Below are positions 7,817 through 16,491 of a DNA stretch of 64,000 nt, in pieces. Origin of the DNA: an uncultured Lachnospiraceae bacterium (lineage in GTDB: Bacteria > Bacillota > Clostridia > Lachnospirales > Lachnospiraceae); the NCBI GenBank assembly GCA_910579615.1, contig CAJTUA010000006.1:1-64000 (forward strand). Direction: 5' to 3'. The notes beneath the pieces were generated by a model that was not told the DNA's origin, searched no databases, and saw only the letters and a program-made list of their open reading frames with translations. Made by a program: the position numbers and the translations under genes. Numbering within the stretch: position 1 is the stretch's first letter; each line of letters opens with the position of its first letter.

Positions 7817-8614
7817 TCAGGGGGCATTTTCCACTTCATCCTCCCCAACCCCCATTGTCTCAAGCACCTGTAAGGTCTTCATCTCCCGTTCTACATGTTT
7901 TTTTATGTACTGCCCTACCCGGGCGGCAAACTCCGAAAGCGCCTCTTTTTTCAGTGAGAAACGGTACAGCTGTGCACTTGGCGTACCGGTCACGTACTGC
8001 ATCGCATACAGGCAGGCCGGGCTGATTGGGGTGAGGATGTCCCTGCCGTACCGCGATATCATATCCTGCGCACACGGCGCACACACTGCCCCATCCTTTG
8101 GCAGGTAAAAATGCGTCAGCTCCCCCTCTTCCTTGTGCCCACAGCAAACACATGCAGACACCTGCGGCGCTTCGCCCTCAATGCTGATGAGCTTTAGCTC
8201 AAACACACGGCGCACAAGCGATGCCGGGAACTTCCCGCTCTCTAGCGCCCGCAGGGATTGGTACAAAAGCTTTAGCACCTCGCGCTCGTCATTGCCCTCC
8301 CGCGTAAAATATTCCGCAAATTCACAAAAGTACATTCCGAGGTAGAGCCGCCCCAAATCTTCCCGAAGCCCCGGAAAATAATTGCTAATCTGCGCGTTCG
8401 TCACGGTGTAGGAATCCCTGCCCGCGTAAGCCGTAAACTCCCCATAGGAAAAAGGCTGGCTGCATGCAAGAAGGGAGCTGTTTGGTTTCCTCGCCCCCCT
8501 CGCAAATGCACTGATTTTGCCGCGCTCCACCGTCAATATTGTTAGCCGTTTATCGTATTCTCCCATCGGCATAGCCGAAAGTACCATCCCATTCACGGTG
8601 AGCGTCCCAATCAT
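7817..8614 (-). CDS. recO: DNA repair protein RecO
   Basis: The protein has 265 residues, typical for RecO (240-270). An N-terminal OB fold (about 1-80) reads GMVLSAMPMGEYDKRLTILT and GARKPNSSLLACSQPFSYGE. A helical domain with a CxxC...CxxC zinc site follows (ACVCCGH at about 160 and CAPC at about 185). RecO mediates RecFOR-dependent loading of RecA on SSB-coated single-strand DNA. The gene start overlaps the end of yqzL by 65 bp, so the two are tightly coupled. The era-yqzL-recO order is as in Bacillus. The C-terminus is slightly acidic (GVGEDEVENAP). Confidence 0.95.
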   Translation of the reverse strand: MIGTLTVNGMVLSAMPMGEYDKRLTILTVERGKISAFARGARKPNSSLLACSQPFSYGEFTAYAGRDSYTVTNAQISNYFPGLREDLGRLYLGMYFCEFAEYFTREGNDEREVLKLLYQSLRALESGKFPASLVRRVFELKLISIEGEAPQVSACVCCGHKEEGELTHFYLPKDGAVCAPCAQDMISRYGRDILTPISPACLYAMQYVTGTPSAQLYRFSLKKEALSEFAARVGQYIKKHVEREMKTLQVLETMGVGEDEVENAP

Positions 8615-8798
8615 CTTCCTCTACCTCGTCTTCCTCGTCATCCTCCTCCGGATACAGATCCCGCAGCCCATGCGATCCTGCCATATCGTAGGTGTCCGGC
8701 ATACCGTAGGATTCCCTTGCACACGCTGTATAATTAAGGTAATCCATCACGCCGCCCGTCTGCTCGAATCTTTTCCAGTAGTTTTCCTGCTTCCTCAT
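8550..8798 (-). CDS. yqzL: YqzL-like small protein between era and recO
   Basis: This 82-residue protein starts MRKQENYWKRFEQTGGVMDYLNYTACARE. The W-x-x-F-x-x-TG-x-x-x-x-YL pattern in its first 25 residues is that of the YqzL family, and the gene lies exactly where yqzL does in Bacillus. The family has no defined activity. It is longer than the Bacillus protein (about 47 residues) because of a C-terminal very acidic run (EEDDEEDEVEEDDWD at about 52-66). That part overlaps the recO start in another frame. The acidic tail may be partly forced by the overlap. Confidence 0.75.
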   Translation of the reverse strand: MRKQENYWKRFEQTGGVMDYLNYTACARESYGMPDTYDMAGSHGLRDLYPEEDDEEDEVEEDDWDAHREWDGTFGYADGRIR

Positions 8799-8870
8799 AA
8801 CTGCGCCTCCCTGTCTGTTTTCCTGAATTTACACAAATAGGGTAACCGCATCATAACCATTTTAAACTAT

Positions 8871-9779
8871 CTAAAAATTGGAATCTTCCCGATATCCAAA
8901 ATTCTTTATCATCGCATCACTCTCGCGCCAATCCTTCCTGATTTTCACCCAGAGCTTTAAATTTACCTTTGTATCCAACAGATTTTCCATCCCTATGCGC
9001 GCCTGCGTGCCGATTTTTTTGAGCATCGCGCCCTGCTTGCCGATGATAATGCCTTTGTGGGAATCGCGTTCGCATATGATTGTTGCTTCGATGTCAATCA
9101 GTTTCCCGCCCGGGCGCTCCTTCATTTTTTCAATCTGCACCGCAATGCCGTGCGGGATTTCATCGGAAAGCAGGCGCAGCGCCTTCTCCCTTACGATTTC
9201 CGCCACAATCTGGCGCTCCGGCTGGTCGGTCACGGTATCCTCATCGTAATACATCGGTCCTTCCGGCAGATATTGAAAAATCACATCCACAAGCTGGTCT
9301 GTGTTCTCCGCCTTTAACGCGGACACCGGGACAATTTCCGCGAATTCCAGAATATCCTTGTACGCCGCGATAAATTTTAAAATTTCTTCTTTTTTTACCG
9401 TATCAATCTTATTGATGACAAGCACGATGGGCGTGTCCGTCTTTTTTAGTTTTTCTGCGATTGCCTGCTCGCCCGCCCCGATGTACAATGTTGGCTCCAC
9501 AAGCCAGAGAATCACATCCACCTCGGACAGCGTGCGCTCCGCCACATTCACCATGTATTCGCCAAGCTTGTTCTTTGCTTTGTGGATTCCCGGGGTGTCC
9601 AGGAAAATAATCTGCCCCCGCTCCTTTGTATACACGGTCTGGATTCGGTTGCGCGTCGTCTGCGGCTTATTTGAGGTAATCGCGATTTTCTGCCCAATCA
9701 AAAGATTCATCAGCGTTGATTTCCCGACATTCGGACGCCCAATCAGGGCGGCAAAGCCGGATTTGTATGCCTTGTCCAT
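8871..9779 (-). CDS. era: GTPase Era
   Basis: The 302-residue length matches Era. G1 is GRPNVGKSTLMN, G2 lies near QTTRNR, G3 is DTPGIHK, G4 is NKID and G5 is SALK. The C-terminal KH domain (about 210-290) includes IIIGKQGAMLKKIGTQAR. Era binds the 3' end of 16S rRNA and couples 30S assembly to growth. It is the first gene of the era-yqzL-recO group. The M16 peptidase gene upstream ends 119 bp before it, with a hairpin in between. Confidence 0.97.
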   Translation of the reverse strand: MDKAYKSGFAALIGRPNVGKSTLMNLLIGQKIAITSNKPQTTRNRIQTVYTKERGQIIFLDTPGIHKAKNKLGEYMVNVAERTLSEVDVILWLVEPTLYIGAGEQAIAEKLKKTDTPIVLVINKIDTVKKEEILKFIAAYKDILEFAEIVPVSALKAENTDQLVDVIFQYLPEGPMYYDEDTVTDQPERQIVAEIVREKALRLLSDEIPHGIAVQIEKMKERPGGKLIDIEATIICERDSHKGIIIGKQGAMLKKIGTQARIGMENLLDTKVNLKLWVKIRKDWRESDAMIKNFGYREDSNF

Positions 9780-9826
9780 TCTTCCTCACATTTCTGTCTA
9801 CCAATAATATACGAATTTTTCGGTGT

Positions 9827-9853
9827 GAAAAGGGGCAGGGGCAAGTTTGCCCC
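9827..9853 (-). terminator. Possible intrinsic terminator after the M16 peptidase gene
   Basis: On the minus strand GGGGCAAACTTGCCCC (9838-9853) is a perfect 6-7 bp stem, followed by TGCCCCTTTTC. The U-tract is short. A larger inverted repeat, GTGTGAAAAGGGGCA (about 9822-9836) with TGCCCCTTCCACAC (about 9871-9885), encloses it. This could be an alternative structure or a terminator that works weakly. Confidence 0.45.
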
Positions 9854-9897
9854 ATCTCTTTGCATAACTTTTGCCCCTTCCACACTTGCCTCTTTTA

Positions 9898-12837
9898 TTA
9901 TACCAAAGCTTCTACCTTATCAAACAGTTCCTTCGCGTCCGCAATCTTTGCCTCGCTGCCAACCACACAGAGGCAATCCTGCTCCATCACGGCCTTAAAG
10001 AGCGGTGCGTAGGCGCGGATATCCTCGGCGGTTGCCGAAATCCTCTCATCGCGCAGCTTCTGGATTTCCTCAAAGGTCGTTCCTGACAGATACAGGTTAA
10101 AGGAACGGTTCCCGAGCGCCTTCGGGTTAAGTGGTGCGTCCAAATCGCCGAATGTACCGATGATGAATTTCGTCATGTCGCGCTCACTCGGGTTAAAATC
10201 GCGCAGATATTCCCATGCGTGGTCAAAGACATCAATGGTCTCCTTTAAGTTCGGGTCACGGTAGGAAACAAGCGCATAATTCAGGTTCATATCGTTGAAA
10301 TTGCACATGCAGCCGTAAGCGCCGCCATGTACCCTGACTTTATCCCAGAAATAATCCATCGAGAGAATCTTGTTCATAACATTCATCGCGCCGTTCGGTT
10401 TTACGCCGGTATTTGCGTAGGTACCACATTTTGCCACGTACTGTACCTGGCCCGGGCAGGTGAACGCTTCCTTCTTCTTCTCAAGTGCAAACCCATAATT
10501 CGCGCCGCACTCGCGGATATCCCCGGTACGGTTCTGCCCGGCAAGGAGCTTCCCGATGTCTTCAAGCCCGGAAAGCGCGCACTCGATGCCTTCCGCTTCC
10601 GCCGTGATGCTTACGAGAAGATTTTCCTTCTTAAACAGATCCTCACTCAGCTTCTTTAACTGCGCCACGATTTCTTCTGCCTTCGCGTCAAAATTTTCTG
10701 CTAAGTCACAGATAAAGCGGTAATAGCCAATGCCGCTCGTCTTATCGTGGAACACAGAATTCTCATACTGGCAGGAAAGTGCCCTGCGCACTGCCATACT
10801 GTGCGCCATCTGAATCAATTCCATCTGCTTTCTGGAACGCAGCTCCATAATGATTTCTTTTAAGCGCACCGTATCCTCAAACTTCGTGCAGTGCAGCATC
10901 TCATTGATAAGCTCATAAACCTTCGGGAGCTGCTCATACATCGCTTTTGCGGAAAATACATATGCCGGGCGGTAGTAGGAAACATCGCCATTCTTCAGAT
11001 AAGACTCAACACTGGTATAAACACCGCCAGTGTTAATCTTCATTTCATTGTCAAATTCCTGATAGGTGTAATGCTCCGAATCCACATACCCGAGCACGGT
11101 CGATAAAAGACCAAGGTACGGCACCTGCTCCTTTGTCAGCTTGTTCGCGTCAAAGAGAAGCTGCACATATGCAATCCCGTTCGTGAATACTTCCTGCGTC
11201 ACTGCGCGCACACCTGCCGTCTCGCGCTCCTTTGAGAGAATCGGAAGCGCTTCCTTCTTCACATCCTCGCGCGCAAGCATCGGAAGTGTCTCGATAACCT
11301 CCTTGGAATCCGGCGTATCCTGATATTTCTTTAAGCCTTCCTGCTTTGCTTTTATTGCTGCCAAATCCGCCTCGCTAAGCGTCGCTTTGTATGCCGCCAG
11401 CTTGTCCTTTAATTCCTGCTCTCTCTTTCCGGTCAGCCCCGCCTCCGGCTTCATGATAAAGAGTGTCGCATGCTCCGGATTCAGCAGGTATTTGCGAATC
11501 AGCTCCTCAAAATACCCGGTGCCGATTTCCTTTTTCAGCTCCGCATACAAATCATTGCAGCGCAGGTATTCAAATGCCTTATTATCGTCAAAGAGCCAGG
11601 TGGAGAACATCATCATGTTCATCATAAGCCCCTTTGGGTAGCCGCCGTAATCCGCCTCGCGGTAGCGGAATTCCGTAATATTGATTTCCGCGCGGAGCGC
11701 ACGTTCCGGCACGCCCTCCTTAGCAATCCTTGTCAGTTCTTTCTTAATGACCTCAAGGAACTGCTCTTTCTTCTCCTCATCCGTATCCTTGGCAATCACG
11801 GAGAAGAATGTCTGCTGTAAGCTGTCCTCGAAAATGCTCATGATATTCGGGGAGATGCCTGCCTTTACAAGTGCCTGGTAGAGCGGTCCGACCGGGGAGA
11901 GCAGCACGCGGTTTAAGATATTCATCGCCATGCAAAGCTTGGCATCGCAGCTGTCGCCAATCAACATATTATAACTTAAATATGTCTTTCCCTTGGTATC
12001 CTCGCCCTCCGCAATCGGATAGGCAGATACAACTTCCTTCATTTCCCCAAACGGCTTCTGGTGCGCGATGGTGGAATCGACCTCAATTGCATCATATTTC
12101 GAGAGATATTTTGCATCAAGCCACTCCAGGCGCTCCTTTACGTCCATATTACCGTACAGGTAGATATAACTGTTGACCGGATGGTAGAATTTCCGGTGGA
12201 AATCAAGGTAATTTTCGTAGGTCAGGTCCGGAATGTTCTTCGGGTCACCGCCGGATTCCACGCCGTAAGCGTTGTCCGGATAAAGCGAATGCATGATGCC
12301 TCTCCAGAGTACCTGGTCCGGAGAAGAAAATGCCCCCTTCATCTCATTGTATACAACGCCGTTGATGGAGAGATTGCCGTCCTCCCCCACCTCGTAGTGC
12401 CACCCCTCCTGCATAAAGATTTCCTCATGGTGATAAATGTTCGGGTGGAACACCGCGTCCATATAAACGGACATCAGGTTCTTGAAATCCTGGTCATTGC
12501 AGCTTGCAACCGGATACATCGTGTGGTCCGGTGCCGTGAATGCATTCAGGAAGGTGTTGAGGGAACCTTTGATCAGCTCCACAAACGGGTCCTTTAACGG
12601 ATATTTCTCCGAGCCGCAGAGCACCGTGTGCTCAATGATATGCGCCACGCCGGTGCTGTCCTTCGGCGGCGTGCGGAAACCCACGGAGAATACCTTGTTC
12701 TCATCCTCGTTTGCAAGCACGCACACGCGCGCGCCGGATTTTTTGTGGCGCAGCATCACACCCTGGCTGCGGCTGTCCTTCAATTCCTCCTCGTACATCA
12801 GCTCGTAGGCTGGTGTCAGCATTTCTTTTCCTGTCAT
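9898..12837 (-). CDS. M16C (PreP/Cym1-type) zinc metallopeptidase
   Basis: This 979-residue protein carries the inverted zinc motif HIIEH (about 65-69) in VAHIIEHTVLCGSEKYPLKD and the downstream TFLNAFTAPDHTMYP. Both are typical of presequence-protease-like M16C peptidases, which are single chains of two M16 halves that close around short unstructured peptides. No signal peptide is seen, so it is probably a cytosolic oligopeptidase that clears peptides. The SD is AGGAGG 7 nt before ATG 12837. Its leader is formed by three tandem family A elements that fill the gap back to the chemoreceptor stop codon. Confidence 0.95.
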   Translation of the reverse strand: MTGKEMLTPAYELMYEEELKDSRSQGVMLRHKKSGARVCVLANEDENKVFSVGFRTPPKDSTGVAHIIEHTVLCGSEKYPLKDPFVELIKGSLNTFLNAFTAPDHTMYPVASCNDQDFKNLMSVYMDAVFHPNIYHHEEIFMQEGWHYEVGEDGNLSINGVVYNEMKGAFSSPDQVLWRGIMHSLYPDNAYGVESGGDPKNIPDLTYENYLDFHRKFYHPVNSYIYLYGNMDVKERLEWLDAKYLSKYDAIEVDSTIAHQKPFGEMKEVVSAYPIAEGEDTKGKTYLSYNMLIGDSCDAKLCMAMNILNRVLLSPVGPLYQALVKAGISPNIMSIFEDSLQQTFFSVIAKDTDEEKKEQFLEVIKKELTRIAKEGVPERALRAEINITEFRYREADYGGYPKGLMMNMMMFSTWLFDDNKAFEYLRCNDLYAELKKEIGTGYFEELIRKYLLNPEHATLFIMKPEAGLTGKREQELKDKLAAYKATLSEADLAAIKAKQEGLKKYQDTPDSKEVIETLPMLAREDVKKEALPILSKERETAGVRAVTQEVFTNGIAYVQLLFDANKLTKEQVPYLGLLSTVLGYVDSEHYTYQEFDNEMKINTGGVYTSVESYLKNGDVSYYRPAYVFSAKAMYEQLPKVYELINEMLHCTKFEDTVRLKEIIMELRSRKQMELIQMAHSMAVRRALSCQYENSVFHDKTSGIGYYRFICDLAENFDAKAEEIVAQLKKLSEDLFKKENLLVSITAEAEGIECALSGLEDIGKLLAGQNRTGDIRECGANYGFALEKKKEAFTCPGQVQYVAKCGTYANTGVKPNGAMNVMNKILSMDYFWDKVRVHGGAYGCMCNFNDMNLNYALVSYRDPNLKETIDVFDHAWEYLRDFNPSERDMTKFIIGTFGDLDAPLNPKALGNRSFNLYLSGTTFEEIQKLRDERISATAEDIRAYAPLFKAVMEQDCLCVVGSEAKIADAKELFDKVEALV

Positions 12838-12857
12838 TTTTTTGCCTCCTAATTATT

Positions 12858-13177
12858 AGTTCCGTATGTGCCCTACCACACCCTTCACCGGCAATCAGAA
12901 TCTCTGTCCGCTTCGCTCCCAGATATTCTGACTGGGGTCTGTCCGGGCACATACTGTTTTTGAGTTCCGCATGTGCCCTACCACACCCTTCACCGGCAGT
13001 CAGAATCTCTGTCCGCTTCGCTCCCAGATATTCTGACTGGGGTCTGTCCGGGCACATACTGTTTTTTAGTTCCGTATGTGCCCTACCACACCCTTCACCG
13101 GCAATCAGAATCTCTGTCCGCTTCGCTCCCAGATATTCTGACTGGGGTCTGTCCGGGCACATACTGTTTTTGAGTTC
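12858..13177 (-). repeat. Family A palindromic element, three tandem 105-bp units
   Basis: Units start at 12858, 12963 and 13068 with an exact 105-bp period and are nearly identical. Stems are GTATGTGCCC/GGGCACATAC (outer), CACACCC/GGGTCTG (middle, one mismatch) and TCAGAATCT/AGATATTCTGA (inner), with loop TCCGCTTCGCTCC. The array ends in AGTTCC at the TAG stop of the chemoreceptor gene and leads into the AGGAGG of the peptidase gene. Because 105 is divisible by 3, the array is open in some frames and makes spurious 35-residue repeat proteins. Confidence 0.93.
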
Positions 13178-14701
13178 CTATTTTTTTGTATAGCGGTCTA
13201 AGCGTCCCACCGTTTCCATCACGTCGCTGAGCAGGGCGGTCGCATTGTCCGCTTCCCTGCTGTTCTGCTCGCTGAAATCCGCCGCTTCCTGTGAGCTTGC
13301 CGTAATCTGCTCACTTGTCGCAGAAAGCTGGCTGATATTTTCCACAATCGTATCGTTCGCTTTCGCAAGCTCGGCAATCTTGTCGTCAACCTGCCCGACA
13401 TTGCGCGAGAGGGAATCCATGTCCCTGCTGATTTTTGCAAAGCTTTCTGACGCCATATCGATGCGCCCGTTCTGCTCCTCCGTCGCCTTGACGGACTCCG
13501 CCACAGCCGCTGTCGCAGCCCCTGCATTGTCTGCTAACTCCGCGATAATCTTCGCGATATCCTCGGTTGATTTTCTCGTCTGCTCCGAGAGCTGCCGGAT
13601 TTGCTCCGCCACAACCGCAAAACCGCGCCCTGCATCCCCTGCCCTCGCGCTCTCGATGGAAGCGTTTAATGCGAGGAGATTGGTCTGGCTGGAGATATCA
13701 AAAATAATGTCCGCAATGGTCTGCACTTCCTTCATTTTCTCCTGCAGCTGCTGCATGGAATTGGACACCCCGACATTGCGCGCATTCATCTGTTCTGCCT
13801 GTTCGCGCATCTGTTTCATGACATCCATGCTCTCATCGACCGTCCTGCCGGAATTCTGCGTCAGCTCCACCATATCCTTGGAAAGCCGCTGCGTTACACC
13901 GATTGCATCCTGTATCTGCTGGGTCATAATGGTCTGTTCCTGGATATTTTCCGCTGTCATCTGTGTTCCGGTTGCAATCTCCTGCAATGAATTGTACACA
14001 ATATTGGTCGAATTCTGAAGCTTCCCTACCAGCTCCGTCACTTCGGAAGTTCCCTGTGATACTTTATCCGCGGTCGCAAGAATATCCTGTATCATAATCT
14101 CCTGCAGCTTTTTCTCATCCTGCATCGTGTAGTAGGCATCATGGTCAAAACGTTTCACCCATTTTACGACATATATCGCACCAATCATAATCATGACCAG
14201 CCCAAACACAATACTGAACTGTTCTGTATCAATAGCTTCCCGTCTGACCAGGATAATCATGCGAAGCACAATGACAGCTCCCATCATACCACATATAATC
14301 TGCGTGATTTTCAAATCATAATAAAGAACCGCCGCAATCAATACCGGAACCACCATAAAAATGTCCCCGGCATTGTTTGCTGTAATCGCAAGGAACATAT
14401 AGGCAACCATGAACGACATGATGCATACATAGCGGAATGATTTTTCTCTCCTGAGGCGGAACATACTAAAAATCGTACACCCCATTGCAATAAGAAGCAG
14501 CACAAGCATGATGCTTTTTGTTACACTGCGGGCTCCGTCCATCATTGTTACTACCCCGGTGAACATCTGCAGCGCCAAAATACCGACGCCCACGGTCTTG
14601 TTCGCACGCGTCTGCCGCTCCACGCGGTCGCTGTACTGACGCACCTTCACCTGAAAATTCTCTGCATTTGTGGAAAATATATTCGTTTCTGTGTTTTCCA
14701 T
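13178..14701 (-). CDS. Methyl-accepting chemotaxis-type receptor without extracellular domain
   Basis: The protein has 507 residues. After a short N-terminus, about six membrane helices (45-185) are closely packed with no large outside loop, so any signal is sensed in or near the membrane. The cytoplasmic part (200-507) is a long coiled coil with the hairpin tip QTNLLALNASIESARAGDAG and GRGFAVVAEQIRQLSEQTR, which binds CheA and CheW. The usual NAAIEAARAGE tip is changed to NASIESARAGD. No chemotaxis kinase or flagellar gene lies in the window. Its stop codon TAG touches the first base of a family A array. Confidence 0.92.
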   Translation of the reverse strand: MENTETNIFSTNAENFQVKVRQYSDRVERQTRANKTVGVGILALQMFTGVVTMMDGARSVTKSIMLVLLLIAMGCTIFSMFRLRREKSFRYVCIMSFMVAYMFLAITANNAGDIFMVVPVLIAAVLYYDLKITQIICGMMGAVIVLRMIILVRREAIDTEQFSIVFGLVMIMIGAIYVVKWVKRFDHDAYYTMQDEKKLQEIMIQDILATADKVSQGTSEVTELVGKLQNSTNIVYNSLQEIATGTQMTAENIQEQTIMTQQIQDAIGVTQRLSKDMVELTQNSGRTVDESMDVMKQMREQAEQMNARNVGVSNSMQQLQEKMKEVQTIADIIFDISSQTNLLALNASIESARAGDAGRGFAVVAEQIRQLSEQTRKSTEDIAKIIAELADNAGAATAAVAESVKATEEQNGRIDMASESFAKISRDMDSLSRNVGQVDDKIAELAKANDTIVENISQLSATSEQITASSQEAADFSEQNSREADNATALLSDVMETVGRLDRYTKK

Positions 14702-14742
14702 TTTAATCTTCCCCTATCTTCACTGTCATTTTATTTCGCGCT

Positions 14743-15846
14743 TTAACGCACGGAAAATTTGTAAATCGTCACCGACTCAAACTCTTTTCCCGCCTCAAGC
14801 CTTCCGCCCGGAAAAGCCGGAATATTGAGTGTGTTCGGGAAAAACTGTGTCTCAAAGCAGATTGCATCACGGGCATGGTACACTTTGCCGCCCTTGCCCT
14901 TCTCCACGCCGTCAATATGGTTTGCCGAATAAAACTGCATTCCCGGGAGATCCGTAAAGACTTCCATCACGCGGCCGCTCGTCTCCTCATAAAGCTCTGC
15001 CACCTTCTCGACATCGGCAGTTTCCCAAAGCCTATCCTTATCCACCCCTTCGGCCACTTGCGGCCCGGTATGTTTTAACACATAATTATGGTCATAGCCA
15101 AAGCCCCTCATTAACGGCTCATAATCCGCCCCGATATCCTGTCCGATTGGCTTCATCGTCCGGAAATCCATCGGTGTTCCGGTAACATCCGTAAACTCAC
15201 CGGTCGGAATCAGCCCCGCGTCTGTCGCCGTAATCTTATCCGCATGAATCCAGACCTTATGGTCAAGCACCGTGCCGCTGCCTTCCCCTTTTAAATTAAA
15301 ATACGCGTGGTTGGTCAGATTCAGTACCGTATCCTCATCCGAAACTGCAAAATACTCAATCACAAGTTCGTTGTCATCCGTAAGCGTATAGCCGACCGTC
15401 AAATCGAGGTTGCCCGGAAATCCCTGCTCCATATGCGGGCTTAAGCGCGAAAATTCAACGGTCACACTGCCCTCTTCCTCGACAATCTCCGTCTCATATA
15501 TGTATTTGTTATAACTCTTTTTCCCGCTGTGCAGGCAATTCTCCCCGTCGTTTTTCTCCACTTCATAGGTCTTGCCATTTACGGTAAATTTCGCCCCGGC
15601 AATGCGGTTTGCCACACGCCCTAAGAAGGAACCGTATCCCGGCGCATTCCCCTCATAGCCTGCCACATTGTCATAGCCAAGGTTTACATCCGCAAACTTT
15701 CCCTCTCTGTCCGGCACAATGATATCAACAATCACCGCGCCAAAGTCCGATACCGACACCTTCATGCCGTTTTTGTTTGTCATCGTATAAAGTGTCGCTT
15801 TTTCTCCGGCTCTTGTCACACCGAAGCTCTTTTTTGTTATACCCAT
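14743..15846 (-). CDS. galM: Aldose 1-epimerase (galactose mutarotase)
   Basis: The protein has 367 residues, which is normal for GalM. Motifs include DFGAVIVDIIVPDREGK, the substrate loop FLGRVANRIAGAKF, NGENCLHSG-like KNDGENCLHSGKK, NLTNHAYFNL with the catalytic His, and a C-terminal CFETQFFPN with the catalytic Glu. It interconverts alpha and beta anomers of galactose or glucose in the cytoplasm. It stands alone behind its own promoter (15965-15993) with a leader of about 110 nt in which no known riboswitch was recognised. GGAG and GAGG lie before ATG 15846. Confidence 0.95.
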   Translation of the reverse strand: MGITKKSFGVTRAGEKATLYTMTNKNGMKVSVSDFGAVIVDIIVPDREGKFADVNLGYDNVAGYEGNAPGYGSFLGRVANRIAGAKFTVNGKTYEVEKNDGENCLHSGKKSYNKYIYETEIVEEEGSVTVEFSRLSPHMEQGFPGNLDLTVGYTLTDDNELVIEYFAVSDEDTVLNLTNHAYFNLKGEGSGTVLDHKVWIHADKITATDAGLIPTGEFTDVTGTPMDFRTMKPIGQDIGADYEPLMRGFGYDHNYVLKHTGPQVAEGVDKDRLWETADVEKVAELYEETSGRVMEVFTDLPGMQFYSANHIDGVEKGKGGKVYHARDAICFETQFFPNTLNIPAFPGGRLEAGKEFESVTIYKFSVR

Positions 15847-15964
15847 AAGCCTCTAAGCTCCTTGTTTCCGCGCGCTCTAGATAAGGCGCTGATTTTTTCA
15901 GGCAAAGACTTTCCCGACGTCCGCGGGCTTTTGAAACCAGGTTGCCCATTTTGCCTTCGCGGAC

Positions 15965-15993
15965 ATTATAACATTTTTCTTCCATCTTGTACA
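15965..15993 (-). promoter_or_regulatory. Sigma-A promoter of galM
   Basis: On the minus strand the -35 is TGTACA (15988-15993) and the -10 is TATAAT (15965-15970), separated by 17 bp. Transcription would start near 15958, about 110 nt before galM. No operator-like palindrome was noticed. Confidence 0.7.
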
Positions 15994-16010
15994 GCTAAAA
16001 AATCGTTTTT

Positions 16011-16046
16011 ATAAAAACCAAAGGGGCTAACCATTTGGCTAGCCCC
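16011..16046 (-). terminator. Intrinsic terminator of the cold-shock gene
   Basis: The minus strand reads GGGGCTAGCCAAATGG followed by TTAGCCCC, a stem of 7-9 bp, and then TTTGGTTTTTAT. It lies about 90 bp after the cold-shock stop codon and separates that gene from galM. Confidence 0.8.
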
Positions 16047-16134
16047 CAATCATTTCGTTTCTAACAATAGAACAATTTTCTGTATATATTTTTTGCAAAT
16101 AATATGAGAAAAAGGCACGCTAAAAACTTGGTGA

Positions 16135-16332
16135 TTATAACTTGGTTACGTTTGTTGCCTGCGGTCCCTTCGCGCCCTGAACGACGTCAAACTCAACTGC
16201 CTGACCCTCCTCGAGAGACTTAAAGCCCTCCATGTTCAGACCTGAGTAATGTACAAATACATCATTCCCCTGTTCGTCAGAGATGAAACCAAACCCCTTC
16301 TGGTTATTAAACCACTTCACTGTACCTTTCAT
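16135..16332 (-). CDS. Cold-shock domain protein
   Basis: This 65-residue single-domain protein begins MKGTVKWFNNQKGFGFISDE. It has RNP1 (KGFGFI) and RNP2 (VFVHYS), whose aromatic residues bind single-strand RNA or DNA. It acts as an RNA chaperone. The start at 16332 has GGAGG 9 nt upstream. The frame stays open to 16416 but the promoter -10 lies inside that stretch, so the longer form is excluded. It is a single-gene transcript with its own strong promoter and terminator. Confidence 0.97.
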   Translation of the reverse strand: MKGTVKWFNNQKGFGFISDEQGNDVFVHYSGLNMEGFKSLEEGQAVEFDVVQGAKGPQATNVTKL

Positions 16333-16387
16333 GTGTGCTTCCTCCAAAAAATAATTCTTTATCACAACACTATGTTGTAACAACATC

Positions 16388-16416
16388 ATCATAACACCTT
16401 TTTCTTCCAATGTCAA
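16388..16416 (-). promoter_or_regulatory. Near-consensus sigma-A promoter of the cold-shock gene
   Basis: The minus strand shows -35 TTGACA (16411-16416), a 17-bp spacer and -10 TATGAT (16388-16393). The start site would be near 16381, giving a leader of about 50 nt that includes the palindrome-like TTGTTACAACATAGTGTTG. Confidence 0.88.
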
Positions 16417-16491
16417 ACATTTTTTAATAATTTATTTATATTTTTGTAAATAAAAAAATACTGAACATTTTTCCCGGAATCAAAACGGTGT

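Noticed and set aside
12858..13177. CRISPR-like tandem repeat array
   Set aside because: Units are contiguous, palindromic over 100 bp and have no unique spacers; no cas genes.
12711..13193. Plus-strand ORF with a 35-residue tandem repeat protein
   Set aside because: It arises because three family A units of 105 bp are in one frame; no SD or family match, and the start lies antisense to the peptidase gene.
15725..15985. 86-codon ORF overlapping the galM start
   Set aside because: Out of frame with galM, overlaps its promoter, no SD and no family resemblance.
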